NCBI GenBank assembly: GCA_002894665.1
Contig: NCRB01000002.1
Coordinates: 1 to 64,000, forward strand
Source: Salinivenus iranica
Lineage (GTDB): Bacteria > Bacteroidota > Rhodothermia > Rhodothermales > Salinibacteraceae
Reading direction: 5' to 3'
DNA: 64,000 nt
Shown here: positions 1 through 9,722 of the stretch, one piece after another
Position numbering within the stretch: position 1 is the first letter of the stretch
Layout: each line of letters starts with the position of its first letter
Notes under the pieces: generated by a model
Told to the model about the DNA's origin: nothing
The model's database searches: none
Seen by the model: the letters and a program-made list of their open reading frames with translations, nothing else
Made by a program: the position numbers and the translations under genes

Positions 1-707
1 GCCGGGGCTCGTGGAGTCGGGGGGGGACCGGCGGGCCAGAGATTCATTTTGAGCAGCGCGGGTTCGACGACGCCTTTGGCGGGCAGGGCGGCCTCGGCGA
101 TATTTTCGAGAGCTTCTTCGGCGGACGGGGCCGGGGGAGCGGCGACCCGTTCGCGCAGCAGCGCACCTCAGGGCGACAGCAATCGCACCGGCAACGGGGC
201 GGCCAGGACGTGGAGACGAAGCTGCGCCTCTCCTTCGATGAGGCCCTCCAGGGCGGTCGAAAGCAGGTGGAGCTTCCAACGGGCGAGTCGATCCGCCTCC
301 GCATTCCGACCGGCGTGCGCAATGGCTACAAGATTCGACTGAAGGGGCGCGGCCAGCCCGGCCCCACCGGCACGCGCGGCGATCTGTACGTGACGTTCGA
401 GGTCGGCGACCACCCGCGCTTTCGGCGCAAGGGCGACGACATTCATCTCACCGAAACGGTCGGCGCGTTCGAGGCGATGCTGGGGACCGAGCGCCGCATC
501 CCCACCCCCTACGGCCAGCGCATCAAGCTCACCATCCCCGCCGGCACCCAGCCGGGCGAGAAGCTGCGGCTGAAGGGGCAGGGCGTGAAGACGGACGACG
601 GCCAGGGCGACCTGTACGTCAAAATCGACGTCACCATCCCGAGCGACCTGACCGAGGAGCAGCGCGAGACCCTGCGCACGGTCGCGGAAGCGGCGGACGC
701 GGGGTAG
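1..707 (+). CDS. DnaJ/CbpA-type co-chaperone, C-terminal part (5' end outside window)
   Basis: The frame is open from base 3 and continues past the left edge, so the J domain is not visible. What is seen is a Gly/Phe-rich linker (GGLGDIFESFFGG) followed directly by the two beta-sandwich substrate-binding domains of DnaJ proteins (for example LRLSFDEAL and LRIPTGVRNGYKIRLKG). There is no CxxCxGxG zinc-finger block between linker and substrate domain, which is the type II (CbpA-like) arrangement. Such proteins deliver unfolded clients to DnaK and stimulate its ATPase in the cytoplasm. The GTG at 210 is internal, because the linker lies upstream of it in the same frame. It converges on the histidine kinase gene, 13 bp away. 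Confidence 0.85.
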   Translation, partial: RGSWSRGGTGGPEIHFEQRGFDDAFGGQGGLGDIFESFFGGRGRGSGDPFAQQRTSGRQQSHRQRGGQDVETKLRLSFDEALQGGRKQVELPTGESIRLRIPTGVRNGYKIRLKGRGQPGPTGTRGDLYVTFEVGDHPRFRRKGDDIHLTETVGAFEAMLGTERRIPTPYGQRIKLTIPAGTQPGEKLRLKGQGVKTDDGQGDLYVKIDVTIPSDLTEEQRETLRTVAEAADAG

Positions 708-720
708 GCGCCTCGTCGCG

Positions 721-2955
721 TCAGTCGGCCGCGTCGGGGCGCGCCCGCGGCATCCGCACGGTGAAACGCGTCCCCTCCCCCTTCTCGGTGTCGACCGAGA
801 CGGACCCGTCCATCTGCTCGACCAGTCGCCGCACCAGGGTGAGCCCCAGGCCGGCCCCTTCGTACTCTCGGCTCCACCCCTCCGACGCCTGCCGGAACGG
901 CTCGAAGAGGGTGTCGACCTGCCCTGGCTCCATCCCAATGCCGGTATCCTCCACCTCCAGCACGACCCCCGCCTCCTCGCCCGTCAGCCGCACCCACGCC
1001 GTGCCCCCGGACGGCGTGTATTTGATCGCGTTGGACACCAGGTTCTGAAGGAGCACCCGCAGGCCCTCCCGGTCCCCTCGCACGTGCAGCGACTCTGCAT
1101 CGGGCTCGAAATGGAGCGTGACCTCCTCCTCGTCGGCGTCCGGCCGCACGCCGTCGACGACGCCCGACGCCACCTCCACCACGTTGATCGGCTGCGCCGA
1201 CGCCTCCTGCTCCTCCCCCTCCAGCCGCGATAGGTTCAAGACTGCGTCCAGCGTGCCCATAAGCCGCTGCCCACTGTCTTCAATGAGATCGGCAAACCGT
1301 CCGATGGGGGCATCCGCCGTGTCCGCCATCGTGGAGATCTCGCCCGCCATCCCGATAATCGACGTGAGCGGTGTGCGGATTTCGTGGCTCATGTTGGCCA
1401 GCAACGACGACTTCATCCGGCTCGCCTGCTCCGCCTCGCGCTTTGCGGCCCGCAGTTCCGTCTCCTGATCGATGCGGTCGAACACCACGGCGGCGTGGGC
1501 CGCCAGGACCTCGATGAGCTGGGTGTCGAACGCGTCGATGCCACCCACCGTCCCGTCCCCCACCGAAATCGTGCCGTGCGTCCCCATCGGAAAGATGGCC
1601 GCGGCCCGGACCTCGCCGTACGCCACCGGGTCGTCCACCACCTGTAGATCGTCCACCGCAATTTTTTCGCCCCGTTGGAAGGCACGCGCCATGATGCTCG
1701 GCCCCTCCTGGGCGACGGCCGGGCGCGCCGGCAGGTGCTCGTGCACCTCGGGCGAATGCTGCACGGGCACCAGCTGATCGTCCTCGGCCAGGCGCACCCC
1801 CACGTAGGGGTACCCGAACACGTCGTTCACCAGTCGCAGCACGAGGTCGCCGATTTCGTCGCGGTGCCGGGCCCGCAGCAACCGACTGACGGCGGCGTAC
1901 AGGGCTTCCACCTTTTCCTGCCGGCTCTGGAGCGCCCGCTGTCGCCGCTCGCGCTCGGTGATGTCAGAGAGAATGACGATCCGACGGCCCTGCGCCTCGT
2001 GTCCCCCAACGTCCGTCTCCACAATGCGGTAGTACCGGGACGTCGTGTCATCCCCCCCGGTCTCCAGAACAGAGTCCTCCTCCGCGTTGAGGCGCTTGGA
2101 CAGGGCAGGAAGCACGGTGCTCAGTGGGGCCCCAATGGCCGCTCGGTCCTCCAACTCGGGAAACAGATCGGCCGCCTGCTGCCCGTAATCCGCAATCCGC
2201 CCGTCCGACCCGAGCATGAGGGTGGGCTCGCTCAGGCTCCCGGCCAGTCGCACGGCTTGGAACTGATACGTGTACACGAACAGCACCCCGATCGCAAACA
2301 CAGCCACCCCCAGCGGCTCGTGCGTAATGTCTCGGAAGGCCGGCGTCACATGTCCGACGATGTTCAGCACGGCCGGCACGGCCGTCAGCGTCGTGAGCAC
2401 GGCCAGGGGCGTGGTGCGCGTTTCGGTCTTAACGAACAGCTCGAAGAGCATCAGGTAGCCGGCCGCGGCGAGCGCGTACGACACGCCCATGACGACCCAG
2501 TACAGGATGCCGTGCCGCACCGCGAACCCGAAGGTGTCGTGCGAGACCGGCTCCAGCGTGTAGTACAGCTGATGAAGGGGGTTCGTCAGCTTCAGGACCA
2601 CGACCGCCCCGAACACGAGCGCGGCAAATCGCAGGGCCGCGGCGTTCCGGTGGAGCGCCCGGCCCGTGTAGGCGGAGCAGAACCAGAGCCACGCCCACAC
2701 GGTCCCGAACCCGACAATCAGGCTCGCCTGGTAGAAAAAGTTCTTTGCTCCGGAGGACGAGACGAGCAAAAACCCGATGTACGCGGCCGCCCATCCGGCA
2801 CTGGTCAGAAAAAAGACAAACAGGCTTTGTCGGGTCCCGGCATACGGAATTTGCCGCACCCGGTACGCCCCCACCAGGCATACGGTCATCGCAAGGACGA
2901 AGGCGCCCAGGTACCCCCCATACAACGTACTTGTCGATAGAGAAAAAACGGTCAT
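721..2955 (-). CDS. Membrane sensor histidine kinase (7TM-PAS-GAF-HisKA-HATPase)
   Basis: A 744-residue kinase when started at the ATG at 2955 (MTVFSLSTS), which places the first membrane helix at the N-terminus; an in-frame ATG at 3003 would add 16 unlikely residues. Residues about 1-235 hold seven hydrophobic helices of the histidine-kinase 7TM type, about 240-335 a PAS domain, about 350-490 a GAF domain, then HisKA with phospho-acceptor His524 (MSHEIRTPL) and HATPase_c with an N box (NLVSNAIKYTP) and G1 box (VEDTGIGM). It should autophosphorylate and pass phosphate to an unlinked regulator, since no receiver gene is adjacent. The ligand is unknown. The upstream gene is divergent. Confidence 0.9.
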   Translation of the reverse strand: MTVFSLSTSTLYGGYLGAFVLAMTVCLVGAYRVRQIPYAGTRQSLFVFFLTSAGWAAAYIGFLLVSSSGAKNFFYQASLIVGFGTVWAWLWFCSAYTGRALHRNAAALRFAALVFGAVVVLKLTNPLHQLYYTLEPVSHDTFGFAVRHGILYWVVMGVSYALAAAGYLMLFELFVKTETRTTPLAVLTTLTAVPAVLNIVGHVTPAFRDITHEPLGVAVFAIGVLFVYTYQFQAVRLAGSLSEPTLMLGSDGRIADYGQQAADLFPELEDRAAIGAPLSTVLPALSKRLNAEEDSVLETGGDDTTSRYYRIVETDVGGHEAQGRRIVILSDITERERRQRALQSRQEKVEALYAAVSRLLRARHRDEIGDLVLRLVNDVFGYPYVGVRLAEDDQLVPVQHSPEVHEHLPARPAVAQEGPSIMARAFQRGEKIAVDDLQVVDDPVAYGEVRAAAIFPMGTHGTISVGDGTVGGIDAFDTQLIEVLAAHAAVVFDRIDQETELRAAKREAEQASRMKSSLLANMSHEIRTPLTSIIGMAGEISTMADTADAPIGRFADLIEDSGQRLMGTLDAVLNLSRLEGEEQEASAQPINVVEVASGVVDGVRPDADEEEVTLHFEPDAESLHVRGDREGLRVLLQNLVSNAIKYTPSGGTAWVRLTGEEAGVVLEVEDTGIGMEPGQVDTLFEPFRQASEGWSREYEGAGLGLTLVRRLVEQMDGSVSVDTEKGEGTRFTVRMPRARPDAAD

Positions 2956-3419
2956 GACGTCGAAGCATGCGGGAGGACGATGCGCGCAAGAGCATACGCC
3001 CAAACAACATACCAGTCTCGGGCGAAGCGACGAGATTCCTTCGTGAAGGGCCCCTTTGTCGTTCCCTGCGGGGCCTTGCCTCCGTCGCCCCTCCTCTCCT
3101 CAGAAACCTGCGGCGCCGCCCCGGCCCCTTGCCGTCTGCACCCGCCAATCTCCAAACGAACTGCCCGCCCCCTCGGCCAGAACCGAGGCGTGCGAGTTGC
3201 ACTTCATTTCCCTCCCCCACATATTGCGGGTGTGTTACGTTTCGCGGGATCGTGCCCACGTCCATTCGGACGAGATCCGTCCAGTGATCTCTGTCCGGGA
3301 GGACCGCACAGTGCCCCCTGCGGCCTGTGAGCCGTCTCGTTTGATCGTCTGTCGGCCCGCCACTGTCCCGGGGCCGGCGCCCCATCGACTGTATCGATAC
3401 TGCTCGGATTTACGTTCTC
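2956..3419. other. Intergenic region between divergent genes
   Basis: About 460 bp between the start of the kinase (minus) and the start of the AP2-like gene (plus). No convincing protein or RNA gene was seen. A weak sigma70-like pair, TTGCAC at 3197-3202 and CATATT at 3220-3225 with 17 bp between, points toward the plus-strand gene but lies nearly 200 bp from its start. It is only a candidate. Confidence 0.4.
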
Positions 3420-3995
3420 ATGACCGACAAGCCGAAGAATGTCTTTCGCATCGACATCGAGCCGACGGAGGAAAATCCGGATCGGCACCCCACCCACGGT
3501 TGGCAGGTGCGCGTGAAGCGTCAGAAGGAGCAGCACACCAAGTACTTCTCCGACAAACGCTTTGGGGGCCGGGAGGAGGCCCTGGAGAAGGCCGTGGAGT
3601 ACCGCGACGAGCTGCTGGAGGAGTTGCCGGATCCGATGGACCCGGTGAAGCGCTCGGCCGAAGCCCGCTCCACCACCGGCGTCATCGGCCTCAACTTCTG
3701 CTGGAAGGACGACGGCAGCGGCACCCCGAAGCCGTACGTGCAGCTCAGCTGGCTGGAAGAGGACGGCACGCGCCGCAGCGCCGCCTACTCGGTGCGCAAG
3801 TGGAATCTACGACGCGCAGTGTGGAAGGCCTGCGTGCGGCTGCACAAGGCGCGCGAGGAGCAGGATGAGGAAGTGGAAGAGGTGAACGACATGTTTCAGA
3901 CCGCCTTCCCCAACATCCAGGAGCAGTACAAGGACGGGCCGGAGGGGGAGGGCCTGCCGAAGGAAGCGCGGGAGGAGGCCCCTGCAAGCGCGTAA
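3420..3995 (+). CDS. Protein with two AP2/ERF-like modules (hypothetical)
   Basis: A 191-residue soluble, highly charged protein. Residues about 26-68 (HGWQVRVKRQKEQHTKYF, then a short acidic helix with EEALEKAVEYRDELL) have the three-strand-plus-helix layout of the AP2 DNA-binding fold. Residues about 85-147 begin TTGVIGLNFCW and repeat the layout with a longer loop (YVQLSW, then RRAVWKACVRLHKARE). AP2 domains occur in bacterial DNA-binding proteins and homing endonucleases; no nuclease motif is visible here. The tail (148-191) is acidic and low in complexity. It converges on typA. The AP2 assignment rests on pattern only, and a role as a small DNA-binding regulator is inference. Confidence 0.6.
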   Translation: MTDKPKNVFRIDIEPTEENPDRHPTHGWQVRVKRQKEQHTKYFSDKRFGGREEALEKAVEYRDELLEELPDPMDPVKRSAEARSTTGVIGLNFCWKDDGSGTPKPYVQLSWLEEDGTRRSAAYSVRKWNLRRAVWKACVRLHKAREEQDEEVEEVNDMFQTAFPNIQEQYKDGPEGEGLPKEAREEAPASA

Positions 3996-4082
3996 CCGCC
4001 GCCGATGGAGAGCCTCGTTGAGAAGCGTACCGGCCGACGGGAAAACTTCTTCCGTCTCGGGGCCCGGCCCTGCTCGGCGTCC

Positions 4083-5906
4083 CTATGCCGTCTCGCCCAT
4101 CTGTGCCCGCTTCCGCGCCTTCGGGTCGCGGTGACGCTTGCGAAGGCGGTAGGCCTCCGGCGTCACCTCTACCAGTTCGTCCTCCCGGATAAACTCGATC
4201 GACTCCTCCAGCGACATTTCCCGGGGCGGCGGGACGTGCTCTAGCTCATCGCCGGCCGCGGCTCGCATGTTGGTGAGGTGCTTCTCCTTCGTCACGTTCA
4301 GGTCCAGGTCCTGCGGGCGGTTGTTTTCGCCGACGATCATGCCCTTGTACACGCGATCGCCGGGCGCCACAAAGAAGTCGCCGCGATCCTGGAGGTTGAG
4401 CAGCGCGTAGGCCGTCGTTTCGCCCTGCCGATCGGCCACGAGGGCGCCGGTGGTGCGGTGCGGAATCTCGCCCGCCCAGGGCCCGAACTCTTCGAAGCTG
4501 TGCGTGAGCAGGCCCGTGCCCTTCGTGTCGGTGAGGAACTTGGCCCGGTAGCCGATGAGGCCGCGACTCGGCACGCGGAACTGGAGACGGGTGCGCCCGC
4601 TGTCCTGTCGCTCCATGTGCTCCATCTCCCCCTTCCGCTCGCCGAGGCGCTCCATCACCACGCCCATGTAGTCCTGCGGAATGTCGATCTCGGCGATCTC
4701 GTACGGCTCGTGCGTGGTGCCGTCAATCTCTTTGGTGATGACCTGCGGCATGCCCACGCAGAACTCGTAGCCCTCGCGGCGCATCTGCTCGATGAGAATG
4801 GCCATCTGCAGCTCGCCGCGGCCGTACACGTTGAGGGCGTTGGCGGAGTCGGTCTCTTCGACCCGGATCGCAAGATTGTTGCGGGCCTCGTCGAAGAGGC
4901 GATCGCGCAGCTGGCGAGAGGTGACGAATTCGCCCTCCTGCCCGCTGAACGGGCCGTCGTTCACCCGAAACTCCATGGACATCGTCGGCTCGTCGATGTC
5001 GATCGGCTCCAGGGGCTCGGGGTCCTCGGCCGCGCAGATGCTTTCGCCGAGCCCAATGCCCTCCACGCCCGCGATGGCGACGATCTCGCCCGGCCCCGCC
5101 TCGTCGGTCTCCACGCGCTGGAGGTCCTGGTACGTAAACAGCTCGCTGATCTTGGCCGACTCGGTACTGCCGTCGCGGTGGCAGAGCGTCACCCGCTGCC
5201 GGTTTTTGAGGGTGCCCTGCTCCACACGGCCCACCGCAATCGGCCCCAGGTAGTCATCGCGCTGCACGCTCGTGATGAGCGTCTGCAGGGTGCCGTCGGG
5301 GTCGCCGGACGGGGCCGGAATCTCGTCGAGAATCGTGTCGAGGAGCGGGCGCAGGTTCGACCACTCCGCCTCCTCCAGGTCCCGCTTGCACTGCCCCTCG
5401 GTCGCCACGGTGTAAAGCACCGGGAAGTCGATCTGGTCCATCTCCGCCCCCAGGTCGATAAAGAGGTCGTAGATCGCCTCCAGCGACTCTTCGGGGCGGG
5501 CGTCGTCGCGGTCGATCTTATTGAGGACCACGATGGCCGGCAGGTTCAGGTCCAGGGCCTTCTGCACCACGAAGCGGGTCTGCGGCAGCGGCCCCTCCGC
5601 CGCGTCCACCAGCAGCATGATGCCGTCGACCATGCGGAGCGTGCGCTCCACCTCGCCGCCGAAGTCAGCGTGGCCGGGGGTGTCGACGATGTTGATCTTC
5701 TTTCCCTCGTAGCGGATGGCCGTGTTGTTGGCCATGATGGTGATGCCCTTCTCCCGCTCCAGGTCCATCGTGTCCATCATCCGCTCCTGCACCGTCTGGT
5801 TGTCGCGGAAGATGCCACTCTGCCACAGCATGGCGTCGACGAGCGTGGTCTTGCCGTGGTCCACGTGGGCCACGATGGCAATGTCGCGGAGGTCTGTCTG
5901 CTTCAT
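4083..5906 (-). CDS. typA: Translational GTPase TypA/BipA
   Basis: A 607-residue protein with the full TypA order: GTPase domain with P-loop [10 protein letters not shown] near the N-terminus, [21 protein letters not shown] and NKIDRDDA (G4), then EF-G-like domains II, III and V and the TypA-specific C-terminal domain ([16 protein letters not shown]). It binds the 70S ribosome and helps 50S assembly and stress adaptation. The ATG at 5906 ([18 protein letters not shown]) is chosen over one at 5990, because the extra 28 residues are basic and unlike any TypA N-terminus. It is a single gene flanked by a convergent and a divergent neighbour. Confidence 0.97.
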   Translation of the reverse strand: MKQTDLRDIAIVAHVDHGKTTLVDAMLWQSGIFRDNQTVQERMMDTMDLEREKGITIMANNTAIRYEGKKINIVDTPGHADFGGEVERTLRMVDGIMLLVDAAEGPLPQTRFVVQKALDLNLPAIVVLNKIDRDDARPEESLEAIYDLFIDLGAEMDQIDFPVLYTVATEGQCKRDLEEAEWSNLRPLLDTILDEIPAPSGDPDGTLQTLITSVQRDDYLGPIAVGRVEQGTLKNRQRVTLCHRDGSTESAKISELFTYQDLQRVETDEAGPGEIVAIAGVEGIGLGESICAAEDPEPLEPIDIDEPTMSMEFRVNDGPFSGQEGEFVTSRQLRDRLFDEARNNLAIRVEETDSANALNVYGRGELQMAILIEQMRREGYEFCVGMPQVITKEIDGTTHEPYEIAEIDIPQDYMGVVMERLGERKGEMEHMERQDSGRTRLQFRVPSRGLIGYRAKFLTDTKGTGLLTHSFEEFGPWAGEIPHRTTGALVADRQGETTAYALLNLQDRGDFFVAPGDRVYKGMIVGENNRPQDLDLNVTKEKHLTNMRAAAGDELEHVPPPREMSLEESIEFIREDELVEVTPEAYRLRKRHRDPKARKRAQMGETA

Positions 5907-6118
5907 GGAGCGAAACGGCTTGCGCCGAGGAGTACGTGCGCCGGAATAACGGAAGAGAAGTGTACACGACGCGCCCCCTCTACGTTGCATTTGGGGACGG
6001 TTCTCCCCCGCCCCCGACGGAAATTGCCCCAGACTTCGTCGATGTTCCGCGGGGATCCCGCCTCGGGACGGCGTCGTTCACTGATCGCGTGTCTTTTTCC
6101 TCCACTCCCCCCGCTCTC

Positions 6119-6637
6119 ATGCCCACGCGGCTCTTGTGCCTCTGGGCTGTCGTGCTGCTCTTCCTCCCCGGCGGGACCGCCCGCGCTCAGCAGCCCGCGG
6201 AGACGGCCCGCGCCCGGGCCCTGTGCGACGTCCACGGCCCCGACGGCACCGGAAAAGACGGCCCTCTCGCAAAGGCCGGATTCGACCTCCTGCTGCTGTA
6301 CCACCGCGCCCGCCTGCTTCCCGACTCGTCCGCCCCCGCTCCTCCCCCTTCGGGGCTGCAGTTGCGGAATGGGCACGTGGCCCTCGATGCGATCGCGGCC
6401 TCCACGCCCCGGCGGCTCCGGCAGGCCCTCGACTCGCTCGGCCTCCGGGACGGCGCGCAGGCCGACCGGGTGGTGTCGGGCTGGTTTCCCATCGACCAGA
6501 TCCCCGCCCTCGCTCGGCTTGAAGCACTCCGCAGCGCACAGCCCGCCCGGGCCCACACGCGCCGGGCGGCCCCGGTTCCGCCTCCCGGATCGCCCTCTCG
6601 CCCCGACTCGGCGGGCGGGCCGGAGAAACGACCCTGA
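6119..6637 (+). CDS. Secreted hypothetical protein with a subtilase-associated N-terminal-like fold
   Basis: A 172-residue protein starting at the ATG at 6119, which puts a clean signal peptide first (LLCLWAVVLLFLPGGTARAQQ). An upstream in-frame extension to 5936 has no signal character. Residues about 78-135 (GHVALDAIAAS, then LRQALDSLGLRDG, then VVSGWFPIDQIPALARLEAL) resemble the small alpha/beta module found N-terminal to secreted subtilases and similar proteins, but no protease domain follows. The C-terminus is Pro/Arg-rich and low in complexity. No function can be assigned. The next gene is convergent, 3 bp away. Confidence 0.65.
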   Translation: MPTRLLCLWAVVLLFLPGGTARAQQPAETARARALCDVHGPDGTGKDGPLAKAGFDLLLLYHRARLLPDSSAPAPPPSGLQLRNGHVALDAIAASTPRRLRQALDSLGLRDGAQADRVVSGWFPIDQIPALARLEALRSAQPARAHTRRAAPVPPPGSPSRPDSAGGPEKRP

Positions 6638-6640
6638 GCG

Positions 6641-6919
6641 TTACCCCGAGAAATGCCGATCGAGATACCCCTCGGCCTCCGTCTTCACCCGCCCCCGCAG
6701 CGGCTGCAAGAACGTGCTGAGGTTGATGGCAATCTGCACACTCTCCTCCTGAACGTCGATGTGGCCGTCGGCCCCCTGCCCATCGAAGTACAGCGTATCC
6801 TCCTCCCACTCGTACCGCACGCCCAGGTCGTCCTCGAGCTGCTGCGCCACCCCCTCCACGGCGTCGCGACCGTCGGCGAGCCCAAGCGAGTGCGAGCGCA
6901 TAAGATTGATGTCGGCCAT
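6641..6919 (-). CDS. Polyhydroxyalkanoic acid system family protein
   Basis: A 92-residue protein from the ATG at 6919 (MADINLMRSHSLG), which matches the family's usual start and length; an ATG at 6982 would add 21 residues not found in the family. The features seen are the N-terminal RSHSLGLADGRDAVEGVAQQL helix and the beta strands LYFDGQGADGHIDV with the closing EAEGYLDRHF. The family is linked to PHA granule loci in other bacteria, but no PHA synthase or phasin is nearby. The role is therefore open. Confidence 0.75.
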   Translation of the reverse strand: MADINLMRSHSLGLADGRDAVEGVAQQLEDDLGVRYEWEEDTLYFDGQGADGHIDVQEESVQIAINLSTFLQPLRGRVKTEAEGYLDRHFSG

Positions 6920-7146
6920 GTTAGAGAGTGCACTGCGTGGAAAAATGTCGGATATGCGATCCTTCTTCACAAGCCCGGGCATATACGAGTTCCGGCCCTT
7001 TCAAGGTTGTAAAATGACCGGTCCTGTGGGGCCCGCCGGCCAACCGGCGGCACGGCACACGCAAGCGCGAGGGCCTGCTCTTGCCATTTCGGGGAGGAGG
7101 GACTTGTTTGGGAGGGTCCGTACCTTCCGGTTTTGTCTCTCGCCTC

Positions 7147-9672
7147 ATGACTCGCTCCGTCCCGCTCTTCCTGCTGGCCGGCCTCTTGTTTATCGCCGCC
7201 CCGGCCGCGGCCCAGCCCGCCGACGCGCTCCAGGCGCCGTCCTCCTTTTTGCAGTATGAGGTCGGCACCCAGTTTACCCCCCACCACCGAGTGGTCGACT
7301 ACGTGCGTCACGTGGCCGAGCACTCGCCCCGGGTGGCCGTTGAACAGTACGGCACCTCCTACGAAGGCCGGCCGCTTCTCCTCGCCACCATCAGCACGCC
7401 GGAGAACCTGGAGCGGCGCGACGCCATCCGCCGCGCAAACCGGCAGCGCACGGGACTGGCCAACGGCACGCCCCAGGACCAGACCGCGATCGCGTGGCTG
7501 AGCTACGGCGTGCACGGCAACGAGTCGGTCTCGACCGAGGCCGCAATGAAGACGCTCCACGCCCTGGCGGACCCGGCGAACGAGCGCACCGGCAGCTGGC
7601 TCCAGCACACGGTCGTGCTCCTCGATCCGCTCCTCAACCCCGACGGCCGCGAGCGCTACGTGCAGTGGTACAAGCAAACCGCGGGGGCGGACGTCAACCC
7701 GCGGCCCGAGGCGCGCACCCACCACGAACCCTGGCCCGGCGGGCGCTCCAATCACTACTACTTCGACCTCAACCGCGACTGGGCGTGGGCCACCCAGCAG
7801 GAGACGCGCCACCGCCTCGACGTGTACCACGAGTGGATGCCGCACGTGCACGTCGACTTCCACGAAATGGGGGCCGACGATCCCTACTACTTCGCCCCCG
7901 CCGCCGAGCCCTTCCACGAGGACCTGACCGACTGGCAGCGTGAGTTTCAGTTCACCATTGGCGAAAACAACGCCGCCTACTTTAACGAGAACGGGTGGCT
8001 CTACTTCACCGAGGAGGTGTTCGATCTCTTCTACCCCGGCTACGGCGACACGTGGCCCCTCTTCAACGGCGCCATCGGGATGACGTACGAACAGGGCGGC
8101 TCGGGCCGGGCCGGGCGCGCCCTCCTCACGGCCGACGGCGACACGCTCACGCTGGGCGAACGGCTCGCCCATCACCACACCGCCGGGCTTTCCACCATCG
8201 AGGCCACGGCCGAAAACCACGAGGCGGTCGTCCGCGAGTTTGCGGACTACTACGACACCGCGCAGCAGGACCCGCCGGGCGACTACGCCGCGTACGTCGT
8301 GCGCCGGGCCGACAACGCCGACCGGCTGGCGGCCCTCGCCGACCACCTCGACCGCCAGCGCATCCGGTACGGGTACGCGACGGAATCGGGCACGGCCAGC
8401 GGCCGGTCGTACCGCAGTGGCGACACCGAGTCCGTCCAGCTCCGGCGCGGCGACCTCGTGGTGCCCGCCGCCCAGCCCAAGGCGCGGCTCACCAAGGTGC
8501 TCTTCGAGCCGCAGACCACCATCGTCGACTCCATCACCTACGACATCACCGCCTGGGGCCTGCCCTACGCCTACGGCCTCGACGCCTACGCGCTGCCCAA
8601 TCCGGCGGGCGTCGATACGGCCGGCACCCCACCGGCCTCCGCCCCTCGCACCACGGGGGCGGATCGTGCCTACGCCTACGTGACACCGTGGGGCAGCCGG
8701 GCCGACGTGCGCTTTGCGGCGGCGCTCCTGCAGGCGGACGTGCGCCTCCGCTTCGCCACCGAGCCGTTTACGGTCGACGGCCGGTCGTACGACCGCGGCA
8801 CGCTCCTCATCCCCCGTGCCAACAACACGAACCGGCTCTCCAACTTCGACGCCACCGTGCGCCGCCTGGCCGAGGCCCACGGGCAGCCCGTCCACGGCGT
8901 CTCGACTGGGTTCACCGAGGAGGGGCCCGACTTCGGCTCCGGCACCGTCGGGTTCGTGGAGGGCCCGCACGTGGCCGTGCTGGCCGGGGAGCCCACCGTC
9001 TCGTCCCAGCTGGGCGAGGTGTGGCACTACTTCGATCAGCAGATCGACTACCCCGCCACGCTCCTCCCGGCCGACGATTTTGAGCCCGCGATGCTCGATG
9101 ACGTGGACGTGCTGGTGCTCCCGGACGGCTACTACGGCGAGTGGATGACCGACGCCCGCGCCTCTGCCATTACGGACTGGGTGCGCGGCGGCGGACGCCT
9201 GCTCGCCCTCGGCGGGGCCACCCGCACGATGGCCGCGCACGATGCCTACCATCTGTCCCCGGCGGACTCGGCGACGGGCGAGGAGGAGGCGTCCCTCTCC
9301 CAGTACAGCACCCGCCAGCGCCGCGCCCTTACCGGCTCGACGCCCGGCAGCATCCACCGCGCCTGGATCGACACGACGCACCCGCTGGGCTTCGGCCTCT
9401 CGGACCCGTACTTCACCCTCAAGCGCAACGACGACGCCTACGCCTATCTGGAGGACGGCTGGACCGTGGCCGCCCTGGAAGCCCCCGCCCCGGTAAGCGG
9501 CTTCATGGGGCACAAGGCGCAGCAGGAGATCGACGATACGCTCCTCTACGGCACGCAGCAGGTGGGCGACGGCCAGGTGGTCTATTTCGTGGACAACCCC
9601 CTCTTCCGCGGCTTCTGGTACCAGGGGCAGGTCCTCTTCGGCAACGCCGTCTTCTTCGTCGGAAATGAATAG
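7147..9672 (+). CDS. Secreted M14-family zinc carboxypeptidase
   Basis: An 841-residue exported metallopeptidase. The ATG at 7147 gives a signal peptide (PLFLLAGLLFIAAPAAAQ). The M14 zinc ligands are visible as His123 and Glu126 (HGNE) and His239 (DFHEMG), with NPDGRERY and the Arg of NRDW between them for substrate carboxylate binding, and a likely catalytic Glu315 (TYEQGG). The C-terminal half has a class-I glutamine-amidotransferase-like region (VDVLVLPDGYYG, then GGGRLLALGG) typical of the long Bacteroidota subgroup. It probably trims C-terminal residues from peptides outside the cytoplasm. It is monocistronic; the neighbour downstream is convergent. Confidence 0.92.
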   Translation: MTRSVPLFLLAGLLFIAAPAAAQPADALQAPSSFLQYEVGTQFTPHHRVVDYVRHVAEHSPRVAVEQYGTSYEGRPLLLATISTPENLERRDAIRRANRQRTGLANGTPQDQTAIAWLSYGVHGNESVSTEAAMKTLHALADPANERTGSWLQHTVVLLDPLLNPDGRERYVQWYKQTAGADVNPRPEARTHHEPWPGGRSNHYYFDLNRDWAWATQQETRHRLDVYHEWMPHVHVDFHEMGADDPYYFAPAAEPFHEDLTDWQREFQFTIGENNAAYFNENGWLYFTEEVFDLFYPGYGDTWPLFNGAIGMTYEQGGSGRAGRALLTADGDTLTLGERLAHHHTAGLSTIEATAENHEAVVREFADYYDTAQQDPPGDYAAYVVRRADNADRLAALADHLDRQRIRYGYATESGTASGRSYRSGDTESVQLRRGDLVVPAAQPKARLTKVLFEPQTTIVDSITYDITAWGLPYAYGLDAYALPNPAGVDTAGTPPASAPRTTGADRAYAYVTPWGSRADVRFAAALLQADVRLRFATEPFTVDGRSYDRGTLLIPRANNTNRLSNFDATVRRLAEAHGQPVHGVSTGFTEEGPDFGSGTVGFVEGPHVAVLAGEPTVSSQLGEVWHYFDQQIDYPATLLPADDFEPAMLDDVDVLVLPDGYYGEWMTDARASAITDWVRGGGRLLALGGATRTMAAHDAYHLSPADSATGEEEASLSQYSTRQRRALTGSTPGSIHRAWIDTTHPLGFGLSDPYFTLKRNDDAYAYLEDGWTVAALEAPAPVSGFMGHKAQQEIDDTLLYGTQQVGDGQVVYFVDNPLFRGFWYQGQVLFGNAVFFVGNE

Positions 9673-9722
9673 CTGTGGAGAGGGGAGAGTAGAGATCTCC
9701 CCAGAGCCGCCCTCCCGCCGGG

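Noticed and set aside
4278-6752. Long plus-strand frame of 824 codons opposite typA
   Set aside because: It is antisense to a certain gene, has no domain, and its His/Arg/Leu/Val-rich composition is what the complement of acidic high-GC genes gives.
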